From Tissierellaceae bacterium (GTDB lineage: Bacteria > Bacillota > Clostridia > Tissierellales > Tissierellaceae), in NCBI GenBank assembly GCA_029264075.1, contig JARICQ010000069.1:1-8334 (forward strand): a stretch of DNA of 8,334 nucleotides, written 5' to 3'. A program made the translations under genes and the position numbers. How positions within the stretch are numbered: the first letter of the stretch is position 1; the number at the start of each line of letters is the position of its first letter. Shown here one piece after another: positions 1-6,919 of the stretch. The notes below the pieces were generated by a model. The model did not search any database. It had not been told where the DNA came from and saw only the letters and a program-made list of their open reading frames with translations.

Positions 1-1127
1 TAGGCGCAGGAACAGATCCTACAGAGGGTGCGGCTCTTGCGATGTCTATACTAGACCATCTTTTAAATAGAAATATAAGGACAATAGCCACTACTCACTA
101 TAGCCAACTAAAGCTATATGCCTTAACTACAGAAGGTATCACCAATGGTTCTGTAGAATTTGATGTCGAGACACTTAGCCCAACCTATAAGCTCCTTGTA
201 GGGGTTCCAGGCAAATCGAATGCATTTGAAATATCAAATAGACTTGGACTTCAAAGCTATATAATCGACTATGCAAAGGAGCTTGTATCAAAAGAGAATA
301 TAGAGTTTGAAGATGTACTACAAGCTATGGAAGAAGATAGGATAACAGCAGAAAAAAACAGGCTTGAATCTGAAAGAGATAGGCTAGAAATAGAAAAGTT
401 AAGAGAAGAACTTTCAAGAGAAAAAAACAAGACGAAAGATATGAGAGAAAAAATACTCTCAAGAGCTAAGGAAGAAGCTAGGGATATATTTAGAAATGCA
501 AAAGAAGAGGCAGATTACTTAGTCTCTGAACTTAGACAGGTATCTTCGGAGATAGAAAAAGATAGAAATAAAAACATCCAAGAAGCACAAGATATCTTAA
601 AGGGAAAGCTAGATGAGACTGAAAGTGAACTTTCAAAAAATGTATTAAATATTAAATCGAAAAAACCACCAAAAAACTTAAAGGCGGGAGAAACGGTAGA
701 AGTTCTTACATTTAATCAGGTAGGAACAGTAATAGCTGAACCTGATGAAGATGGTGATGTGATGGTGCAAGTTGGAATAATGAAAATAAACACCAATATA
801 TCAACACTCAGAAGAACAGAGTCCAAAACAAAAGAGCAGGCAGGAGTCAGTACTAAAAAGATAATGAAAACAAAATCAAGAGACATAAAATCTGAAATAG
901 ACCTTAGAGGCAGAAACCTTGAAGAGGCTATTATGGAACTCGATAAATATATGGACGATGCATATTTAGCAGGTTTAAATGAGATAAGTATTATACATGG
1001 AAAAGGCACTGGTGTACTGAGAAGAGGAATACAAGATTATCTTAAAGGCCATGGACATGTTAAAAATAGTAGATTAGGTGGGATGGGCGAAGGTGGAGAT
1101 GGAGTTAGTATAGTCGAAATCAAATAA
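1..1127 (+). CDS. mutS2: MutS2 family ATPase/Smr endonuclease, C-terminal part (5' end outside window)
   Basis: The reading frame is open from position 3 to the stop, so the gene starts upstream; the ATG at 42 is internal. The first residues, GAGTDPTEGAALA, follow the Walker B region of the MutS-type ATPase, and TTHYSQLK plus GVPGKSNAFEISNRLGL are MutS2 ATPase-domain signatures. Counting from the Met at 42, a charged coiled coil spans about residues 85-205, a small beta-rich segment about 212-257 (LKAGETVEVL...), and a C-terminal Smr domain about 284-361 with IDLRG (286-290) and HGKGTG (319-324). These Smr motifs, tied to nuclease or RNA-binding activity, look intact. About 374 of the usual roughly 790 residues are visible. 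In Bacillus subtilis MutS2 senses collided ribosomes and splits them; in other bacteria it suppresses recombination. Which role applies here is inference. The gene ends in tandem stops (TAATAG), 22 bases before argS, consistent with an operon. Confidence 0.96.
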   Translation, partial: GAGTDPTEGAALAMSILDHLLNRNIRTIATTHYSQLKLYALTTEGITNGSVEFDVETLSPTYKLLVGVPGKSNAFEISNRLGLQSYIIDYAKELVSKENIEFEDVLQAMEEDRITAEKNRLESERDRLEIEKLREELSREKNKTKDMREKILSRAKEEARDIFRNAKEEADYLVSELRQVSSEIEKDRNKNIQEAQDILKGKLDETESELSKNVLNIKSKKPPKNLKAGETVEVLTFNQVGTVIAEPDEDGDVMVQVGIMKINTNISTLRRTESKTKEQAGVSTKKIMKTKSRDIKSEIDLRGRNLEEAIMELDKYMDDAYLAGLNEISIIHGKGTGVLRRGIQDYLKGHGHVKNSRLGGMGEGGDGVSIVEIK

Positions 1128-1149
1128 TAGCTCAGACAAAGGAGGAAAA

Positions 1150-2850
1150 ATGTTAAATTTCAAAGAAGAAGTTGTAGAGATTATCAATTCAAAGATAGAA
1201 GAACTTGAAGAAAAAGAGATAAGAAAACTAATAGAAGTACCACCATCTTATGACATGGGAGACTTTGCATTTCCAGTATTTAGTTTGGCAAAGATATTTA
1301 GAAAGGCTCCACCTCAAATAGCAGAAGACCTAGTGGGTAGTTTTGGTGACAATGAATATTTTGAAAAGATAGAAGCCAAGGGAGCATATATAAATTTCTT
1401 TGTAGATAAAGAAAAACTAATAGAAAGCACTTTAGAAGAGATAAAGGATAAAAAAGATAGATATGGCTCTTCAGACATTGGAGAAGGTAAAAAAGTAATA
1501 GTAGAGTTTTCATCTCCGAATATAGCTAAGCCTTTTCATATCGGTCATATTAGAACTACCGTTATAGGGAATTCTTTATATAAAATATTTACGTTTTTAG
1601 GCTTCGATACTGTATCCATAAATCATTTGGGAGACTATGGGACTCAATTTGGAATGCTTATATCCGCATTTAAAAAATGGGGTGACAGGGAAGTCATAGA
1701 AAAAGATCCAATAAATGAACTCTTAAAGCTATATGTTAGATTTAACAAAGAAGCTGAGGAAGATGAGGACCTTAAAGATGAAGCTAGGTATTGGTTTAGA
1801 GAACTAGAAAACAAAAATGAAGAAGCCTTAGAACTTTGGAAATGGATAAGAGAAATATCTTTAAATGAATTTAATAGAGTTTATGATTTACTTAATATCG
1901 AATTTGACTCATACGCAGGAGAGTCCTTCTATTCAGATAAGATGCCAGCTGTAATAGATGAACTAAATGAAAAGAAATTATTAGAAGAATCTGAAGGAGC
2001 ATATTTAGTAGACCTAGAAGAATATGATATGCCACCGGCACTTATAATGAAAAAAGATGGCTCTACCTTATATACTACAAGAGACATAGCAGCTGCTTTT
2101 TATAGAAAAGAAAAATATGATTTCTATAAAAATATATATGTAGTAGCTTCTCAGCAGAATCTTCATTTTAAGGCATGGATAAAAATAGTAGAGCTTATGG
2201 GACATGAATGGGCCAAGGATTGTATCCATATACCATTTGGAATGGTAAGTTTGGAGGATGGAACCCTATCAACTAGAAGAGGAAGGGTTGTATATTTAGA
2301 AGATGTACTAAACAAAGCAATAGATAATACTAGAAAAATAATAGAAGATAGAAATCCAGATTTAGAAAACAAAGAAGAAGTAGCAAAACAAGTTGGGATA
2401 GGCGCTGTAATCTTTCAAGAACTATTTAATCAGAGAATCAAGGATTATGTATTCTCGTGGGATAGAACACTTAGCTTTGAAGGCGAGACAGGCCCGTATG
2501 TACAATATACCCATGCAAGGATAAATTCTTTATTAGAAAGAGGAAACTTTGACTTAGATGAAGAAGTGGACTACAAACTTTTAAAGACTGAAGAAGAAAT
2601 AAATATAGCTAGATTATTATATGAATTCCCTAGAACAGTTATTGATTCAATGGAAAAATATGAGCCTTTCTTTGTCACAAGACATATAGTTGAAATAGCT
2701 CAGGCTTTTAATAGGTTTTACAATAGCACAACTATAAACACAGAAGACAAAGAGCTTAAAAAAGCAAGGCTTACCTTGGCATTTACAGTCAAAACTGTTA
2801 TAAAAACAGGACTTAGCCTGCTTGGTATGGAAGCACCGGAAAGAATGTAA
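1150..2850 (+). CDS. argS: Arginyl-tRNA synthetase
   Basis: Class I aminoacyl-tRNA synthetase that charges tRNA-Arg with arginine using ATP in the cytoplasm. The 566 residues match the usual length of about 550-600. Residues 1-85 form the N-terminal arginyl-specific tRNA-binding domain. The HIGH signature is FHIGH (129-133) within SSPNIAKPFHIGHIRTT. The second signature loop is STRRG (374-378) in GMVSLEDGTLSTRRGRVV; this class often replaces canonical KMSKS in this way. GPYVQYTHAR (448-457) opens the DALR anticodon-binding domain, and the chain ends in the typical GLSLLGMEAPERM. The start is set by AAAGGAGG at 1138-1145, four bases before the ATG. The gene follows mutS2 by 22 bases and is closed by the palindromic terminator beginning 10 bases after its stop. 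I see no T-box leader in the short gap, so any such control would lie upstream of mutS2. Confidence 0.98.
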   Translation: MLNFKEEVVEIINSKIEELEEKEIRKLIEVPPSYDMGDFAFPVFSLAKIFRKAPPQIAEDLVGSFGDNEYFEKIEAKGAYINFFVDKEKLIESTLEEIKDKKDRYGSSDIGEGKKVIVEFSSPNIAKPFHIGHIRTTVIGNSLYKIFTFLGFDTVSINHLGDYGTQFGMLISAFKKWGDREVIEKDPINELLKLYVRFNKEAEEDEDLKDEARYWFRELENKNEEALELWKWIREISLNEFNRVYDLLNIEFDSYAGESFYSDKMPAVIDELNEKKLLEESEGAYLVDLEEYDMPPALIMKKDGSTLYTTRDIAAAFYRKEKYDFYKNIYVVASQQNLHFKAWIKIVELMGHEWAKDCIHIPFGMVSLEDGTLSTRRGRVVYLEDVLNKAIDNTRKIIEDRNPDLENKEEVAKQVGIGAVIFQELFNQRIKDYVFSWDRTLSFEGETGPYVQYTHARINSLLERGNFDLDEEVDYKLLKTEEEINIARLLYEFPRTVIDSMEKYEPFFVTRHIVEIAQAFNRFYNSTTINTEDKELKKARLTLAFTVKTVIKTGLSLLGMEAPERM

Positions 2851-2859
2851 GATAAACTT

Positions 2860-2905
2860 AATACTTAGAAAAATAGACCCGTACGGGTCTATTTTTCTAA
2901 GTATT
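2860..2905. terminator. Bidirectional intrinsic terminator, 46-bp perfect palindrome
   Basis: The left arm (23 bases, 2860-2882) is the exact reverse complement of the right arm (2883-2905). The GC-rich core ACCCGTACGGGT is flanked by A5 on one side and T5 on the other, so either transcript folds into a stem ending in a U-tract. It lies between the convergent argS stop (2850) and the minus-strand small gene, whose stop codon (2889-2891) and last codons lie inside the right arm. One element therefore probably ends both transcripts. The palindrome breaks at 2859/2906. Confidence 0.92.
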
Positions 2906-3083
2906 CCATGAAAGCTTCTTCACTTATTTCAGATAAAGAGCTTAGCTCCTCTACTATACTATTTCTTAAATCTATAAAATCACTAATTTCAGTTTCATTA
3001 CCTGTATACTCTAAAGCCTTAATGATTAAAAGCATATCGTTTTTGGACATCTCTTGAATGGAAATCTTATCGAATTCTTGCAT
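2889..3083 (-). CDS. Small acidic protein of unknown function (64 aa)
   Basis: I do not recognise this family. The 64-residue product is strongly acidic (16 Asp/Glu against 5 Lys/Arg), has no Cys, His or Trp, no signal peptide and no membrane segment, and looks mostly alpha-helical. Support for a real gene: an AGGAG ribosome binding site (minus strand, complement of 3091-3095) seven bases before the ATG at 3083; a promoter-like sequence just upstream; a convergent terminator at its 3' end; and no overlapping + strand gene. Another ATG four bases upstream (complement of 3085-3087) is in a different frame, sits only three bases from the AGGAG and reads six codons before a stop, so the start at 3083 is preferred. 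The last codons (EYLEK, stop) lie inside the terminator palindrome. A cytoplasmic partner or regulatory protein is possible but unsupported. Confidence 0.75.
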   Translation of the reverse strand: MQEFDKISIQEMSKNDMLLIIKALEYTGNETEISDFIDLRNSIVEELSSLSEISEEAFMEYLEK

Positions 3084-3117
3084 TCATGTTCTCCTCTCTA
3101 CTTGTATTGTAAATTAT

Positions 3118-3146
3118 ATTTTATAGTAGTTAGGGTGAAATTTCAA
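3118..3146 (-). promoter_or_regulatory. Candidate sigma-A promoter for the small minus-strand gene
   Basis: Read on the minus strand, TTGAAA (complement of 3141-3146) is separated by 17 bases from TAAAAT (complement of 3118-3123). Each box matches consensus at five of six positions. It would start transcription about 25-30 bases before the small gene's ATG, leaving room for its AGGAG site. Prediction from sequence only; the region is AT-rich, so chance matches are common. Confidence 0.55.
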
Positions 3147-3196
3147 TCTTTATTATTAAAATTTATAGGTTTCATCTATATAAGAGATATAAGTAG

Positions 3197-3205
3197 TGAT
3201 ATAAT
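3197..3205 (+). promoter_or_regulatory. Candidate extended -10 promoter for the radical SAM operon
   Basis: TGATATAAT is a perfect extended -10 element (TG, one base, TATAAT at 3200-3205). At 17-bp spacing the -35 position reads TATATA (3177-3182), a poor match, which fits an extended -10 promoter. The start would be near 3212, about 27 bases before the ATG at 3239. It drives the opposite direction from the small gene's promoter, so the 155-base gap is a compact divergent regulatory region. I see no clear operator palindrome in it. Confidence 0.55.
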
Positions 3206-3238
3206 AAGTTAAGTTAAAAAATAAAGAGAGGTATTTAA

Positions 3239-5008
3239 ATGAAAATTGTACTAAGCACATTAAATTCAAAATTTATTCATTCATCCCTATCAATTAGATA
3301 CTTGAAAGAATATGTAAAAGATATAGCAGATATAGATCTTAAAGAGTATACTATAAATCAAAACATAGACTTTATAGTTTCCGAACTATATCAGCTTAAA
3401 GCGGATATAATTGGATTTTCAACTTATATTTGGAATGTAAAAGAGATACTAATGATAGCTGAGGCACTAAAAATAGTAAGTCCAAATATTAAAATTCTTT
3501 TAGGGGGACCAGAAGTATCTTATGATGGAGTAAAAACTATGGAGGAGAATCCTTTTATAGACTTTGTTATATATGGAGAAGGAGAGGCAACATTTAGGGA
3601 ATTTGTAGAATCTTTTTCATCAAATCAGGATAATATTGATAACATAAGAGGTTTGATTTATTATAAAGATGGGAAAATCACAAAAAATCAACCTAGACCA
3701 CTGCTAATGGAATTAGATAAAATACCAACGCCCTATGAAGATGCAAGTGAAGAATTTGAAAACAAGATAGTATATTTCGAAAGTTCAAGAGGGTGTCCAT
3801 TTAATTGCAAGTTTTGCTTGTCATCAACCATAAGAGGTGTTAGGTACTTTTCGCTTGATAGAGTAAAGATGGAGTTGGATAATTTAATCTACAGCAAGGT
3901 TAGACAAGTTAAATTTGTAGATAGAACATTCAATGCAAATAAAAAGTATTCAATGGAAATTATGCAACATATAATGAATAGAGATCCAAAGGATATAAAC
4001 TTTCACTTCGAGGTAACAGCTCACCTTTTGGATGAAGAAATGTTAGAATTCATATCAGCTGCAAAAGAAGGTCTTTTCCAATTTGAAATAGGAGTGCAGT
4101 CTACAAATCCACTTACCATAGATGCAATAGGAAGGACTACTGATATAGAAAAATTAAAGAAAGTCACAAAAAGAATTAAATCATATGAGAACATACATCA
4201 ACACCTAGACTTGATAGCAGGACTTCCTTATGAAGGATACTCTTCATTTAAAAGCTCATTTAATGATGTTTATGAAATTAGACCTGAAAAAATTCAATTA
4301 GGTTTTTTAAAATTATTGAAGGGCTCGGAATTAAGGGAAGATGAAGAGAAATATGGATTTAAATATCTAGATACACCTCCCTATGAAGTCTTAGAAACAG
4401 AATATATAAAGTATGGAGATATAGTTAAACTAAAAAGAATAGAAGACATAGTAGAAAGATACTATAATGGTGAGTATTTCAAACATTCACTAGAGTATAT
4501 AATAGCTAGCAATTACAATAATGCTTTTGATTTTTTTGAGGAATTTTCTAAATACTGGGTAGATAGAAAACATCATCATGTGGCTAACAGTAGGTCAAAG
4601 CTATACGAGATATTAACTAATTATTATAGATATAAAAACTTTAATGATTTGGACCTCTTTAAAGAGATAGTAAGATTTGATTTTGTATCGAATAACAAAT
4701 CAGGTAAATTACCTAAGATTATAAGGAATATGGATGTAAATGATAAAAAAATCAATATTCATTCTGTATTAAAAGATAAAAGAGTTTTAGAAAATTGTCT
4801 AAAAGAATATAAAGACATCCCAACTAAAAAAATCATAAAAGATGTTCGCATAGAGGGCTTTAGTATCGATATATTGAAATTGATAGACGATAACTATCTA
4901 GGAAAGTTAGAAAAAGGTGAGAAACACTTGCTATTTATTTATAAGGAAAAGGTAATCAATAGATTTGAAGCCTTTGATATAAGTAATATTATAGAGGAGT
5001 TGATTTAA
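3239..5008 (+). CDS. Cobalamin-binding-type radical SAM protein (DUF4080-like)
   Basis: 589 residues in three parts. Residues 1-125 resemble a B12-binding Rossmann domain (ADIIGFSTYIWNVKEI; ILLGGPEVSYDGV; FVIYGEGEATFREFVE). Residues 180 to about 375 are a radical SAM core with FESSRGCPFNCKFC, whose CxxxCxxC cysteines are C186, C190 and C193; these would bind the 4Fe-4S cluster that cleaves S-adenosylmethionine. The C-terminal 200 residues match the layout of proteins with a DUF4080 tail, whose reaction is unknown to me. The classical DxHxxG cobalamin ligand motif is not visible: the corresponding N-terminus reads NSKFIHSSLSIRYL. B12 binding is therefore inferred from the fold only, possibly without a protein His ligand. 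The start is supported by AGAGAGG at 3225-3231, seven bases before the ATG. It is the first gene of the operon and overlaps the next gene by one base. The substrate cannot be named from sequence. Confidence 0.88.
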   Translation: MKIVLSTLNSKFIHSSLSIRYLKEYVKDIADIDLKEYTINQNIDFIVSELYQLKADIIGFSTYIWNVKEILMIAEALKIVSPNIKILLGGPEVSYDGVKTMEENPFIDFVIYGEGEATFREFVESFSSNQDNIDNIRGLIYYKDGKITKNQPRPLLMELDKIPTPYEDASEEFENKIVYFESSRGCPFNCKFCLSSTIRGVRYFSLDRVKMELDNLIYSKVRQVKFVDRTFNANKKYSMEIMQHIMNRDPKDINFHFEVTAHLLDEEMLEFISAAKEGLFQFEIGVQSTNPLTIDAIGRTTDIEKLKKVTKRIKSYENIHQHLDLIAGLPYEGYSSFKSSFNDVYEIRPEKIQLGFLKLLKGSELREDEEKYGFKYLDTPPYEVLETEYIKYGDIVKLKRIEDIVERYYNGEYFKHSLEYIIASNYNNAFDFFEEFSKYWVDRKHHHVANSRSKLYEILTNYYRYKNFNDLDLFKEIVRFDFVSNNKSGKLPKIIRNMDVNDKKINIHSVLKDKRVLENCLKEYKDIPTKKIIKDVRIEGFSIDILKLIDDNYLGKLEKGEKHLLFIYKEKVINRFEAFDISNIIEELI

Positions 5009-5760
5009 TGGATATATTTACAGATTTTTTGCTTATCAATAAACAGACAATGAAAAAGACATTAAAGAGTTTAAAGGATAATTGGATTATAGTATTTTCG
5101 GGGATAGTTTATATACTCTTAACTACTATTGTATCCTTACTTGTCTTTACAGTATTTAGAGGAGCCTTGGGGCTTATAGGAGGTATAATAATAGCTATAT
5201 TCTCTGCAAGCCTTATCTCCAATTATCTTTACCTACTATATAGCGTAATTAACTATAATAGATTAAAAGTTCAAGACTTTAAAGATGGGTTCACTTATTT
5301 TCTAAGAAAAGTATATGTAGTGTTCTTTTACGGTTGGATAGGGAGTCTTTTATTGTCTGTGTTTTATAGATTTCTTGGTCCAAATGCCTATGTATTGAGC
5401 TTGATAGTTAATGTTTCTATCCTCATATTGTTAAATCCACTTCCTGAATCAATTTACTTAAAATCTAGAGATCCAATGGGGAGTATAGTATATGCATTTG
5501 ATTTTATGAAGGAGAACTGGATTAATTGGCTTCTACCAAATCTAATATTTCATGGCTTGCTTTTTTATCTTACTGGAAACATAATAACAAACCTATTCAC
5601 AACCAATGTTAATTTGAGTATTGGTATGGATATAATCAGTATAGCCAAGTATCTAATAGCTCAAGTTCTTTTCTCATTTATAATGATATATAGGGGGCAT
5701 CTCTTCAAACTTCTAAGCACTAGCACACGAAGAAAGAGAATGTACATGAGAAAATTTTAA
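5008..5760 (+). CDS. Six-helix integral membrane protein, function unknown
   Basis: 250 residues. Hydrophobic segments lie at about 26-50, 54-81, 102-120, 127-146, 171-197 and 208-229, with a basic C-terminal tail (RRKRMYMRKF) and a lysine-rich N-terminal segment (15-24). By the positive-inside rule both ends face the cytoplasm, consistent with six helices. No catalytic motif, transport signature or signal peptide is recognisable. Two places share an amphipathic segment followed by K-x-N-W and a membrane helix (KDNWIIVF at 23-30; KENWINWL at 168-175), suggesting an ancient internal duplication like that seen in some uncharacterised multi-pass families; this is inference. The ATG overlaps the stop of the radical SAM gene (TAATG), and AGAGGAG at 4993-4999 lies eight bases upstream inside that gene, so translation is probably coupled. 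It could anchor, or carry the product of, its operon partners, but nothing in the sequence proves it. Confidence 0.85.
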   Translation: MDIFTDFLLINKQTMKKTLKSLKDNWIIVFSGIVYILLTTIVSLLVFTVFRGALGLIGGIIIAIFSASLISNYLYLLYSVINYNRLKVQDFKDGFTYFLRKVYVVFFYGWIGSLLLSVFYRFLGPNAYVLSLIVNVSILILLNPLPESIYLKSRDPMGSIVYAFDFMKENWINWLLPNLIFHGLLFYLTGNIITNLFTTNVNLSIGMDIISIAKYLIAQVLFSFIMIYRGHLFKLLSTSTRRKRMYMRKF

Positions 5761-5774
5761 AAAGAGGTGAAAAA

Positions 5775-6902
5775 ATGGATAATATTAATAATTATTTTAA
5801 AAAATATACAGATAAGGTCTCCTTTATTGAATTGAAAGATAATAGGAAATTAAATGTCGAAGGTTATGATATTAATGACGATACTCCTTTGCCAATACTT
5901 ACGGAAGATTTAGTAAAGGAAATAAAGGAAGGTAACTTAGAAGAAGAGATTAGTATGTCTAATATAATAGACGGAATAATATTTTTATTAGGTATAGATG
6001 AGGAATTTAAGTACTCCATAGAGTATAAGAACATATTAAACTCCTATAGCGAAGAAATAGAAGAATACATTTTTTATGAAGGAATAAAGAGCATGGAAGA
6101 AGAAAAATCTGATATAGGTGCAATTTATTTTAGGGCATTAAAACTATTAAATCCTTCAAATGTTAACAACTTATTTAATTTTGCACTTGCATTAGAGTCA
6201 ATTGCTAAGTCTTTTTTTGCTAAAGAAGAAAATGATACTGGACTTAAGTTTATTGACAGGGCAACTTTAGAGCTTGAATCTATTCTAGAAATAGATGACA
6301 AATATCCATTAGCCTATTATAAGCTAGGCTATCACTATAAGTTTTATGGACAATATCTAAAGGCTAAGCTTATATGGAAGAAATATTTAAGGTTGGATAA
6401 AGATGAACTTCGCCTTCAAGAGATAAGATCAGAGCTTGAAAATATAGAAGATGATGTAAACCTTGAGGCGGGACTTACATATTTATCGAAGCCAAATTTT
6501 GAAAAGGCTTTAGAGGAATTTCTAAAACTTCTTCCCAAGCATGAAAAATGGTGGGAGCTTAATTATTATTTGGGTCTAAGTTACAAAGGCTTAGGTGAAT
6601 ACGAAAAAGCATTAGAATTTTTTCGGTTAGCCTTAGAAGAAAACGATCAAGTAGCAGAAATTTATAATGAAATTGGTATAACTTATATTTCAATAAATAA
6701 AATCCAGGATGCAATAGAAGTTCTCAGTCAGGGAATAGAAAAAACAGAAAACGACTATAAACTATTATTCAATAGAGGAATAGCCTATCTTCATTTAGAT
6801 AATATAAAAAGGGGATATGAAGATATAAAAAAAGCAGTAGAATTAAATCCAGAAGATGAAAACATGCTTCTACAAAAACAAAGATTAGAAGAACTACTAT
6901 AA
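5775..6902 (+). CDS. Tetratricopeptide (TPR) repeat protein
   Basis: 375 residues, no signal peptide and no membrane helix, so probably cytoplasmic. The N-terminal 100 residues are acidic and not recognised. From about residue 100 the chain is a helical-repeat array; the clear TPR units are about 177-208 (YPLAYYKLGYHYKFYGQYLKA), 228-257, 260-293 (ELNYYLGLSYKGLGEYEKAL), 294-327 (AEIYNEIGITY) and 328-361 (KLLFNRGIAYLHL ... AVELNP). TPR arrays bind other proteins, so a scaffold or adaptor role is likely, but the partner is unknown. AGAGGTGA at 5763-5770 lies four bases before the ATG. The gene starts 14 bases after the membrane protein stop and ends 17 bases before ptb, placing it in the same operon. 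Confidence 0.9.
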   Translation: MDNINNYFKKYTDKVSFIELKDNRKLNVEGYDINDDTPLPILTEDLVKEIKEGNLEEEISMSNIIDGIIFLLGIDEEFKYSIEYKNILNSYSEEIEEYIFYEGIKSMEEEKSDIGAIYFRALKLLNPSNVNNLFNFALALESIAKSFFAKEENDTGLKFIDRATLELESILEIDDKYPLAYYKLGYHYKFYGQYLKAKLIWKKYLRLDKDELRLQEIRSELENIEDDVNLEAGLTYLSKPNFEKALEEFLKLLPKHEKWWELNYYLGLSYKGLGEYEKALEFFRLALEENDQVAEIYNEIGITYISINKIQDAIEVLSQGIEKTENDYKLLFNRGIAYLHLDNIKRGYEDIKKAVELNPEDENMLLQKQRLEELL

Positions 6903-6919
6903 TTATCAGAGGTGATAAA

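Noticed and set aside
42..44. ATG at 42 as the start of mutS2
   Set aside because: The frame is open and conserved upstream of it (GAGTDPTEG), and the product would lack most of the ATPase; the gene is cut by the window edge.
716..1009. Minus-strand open frame inside mutS2
   Set aside because: It lies opposite the conserved MutS2 C-terminal region and has no recognisable family.
1298..2372. Minus-strand open frames (1298-1513 and 2163-2372) inside argS
   Set aside because: Both are antisense to conserved arginyl-tRNA synthetase sequence, and their leucine/serine-rich content is a reading artefact.
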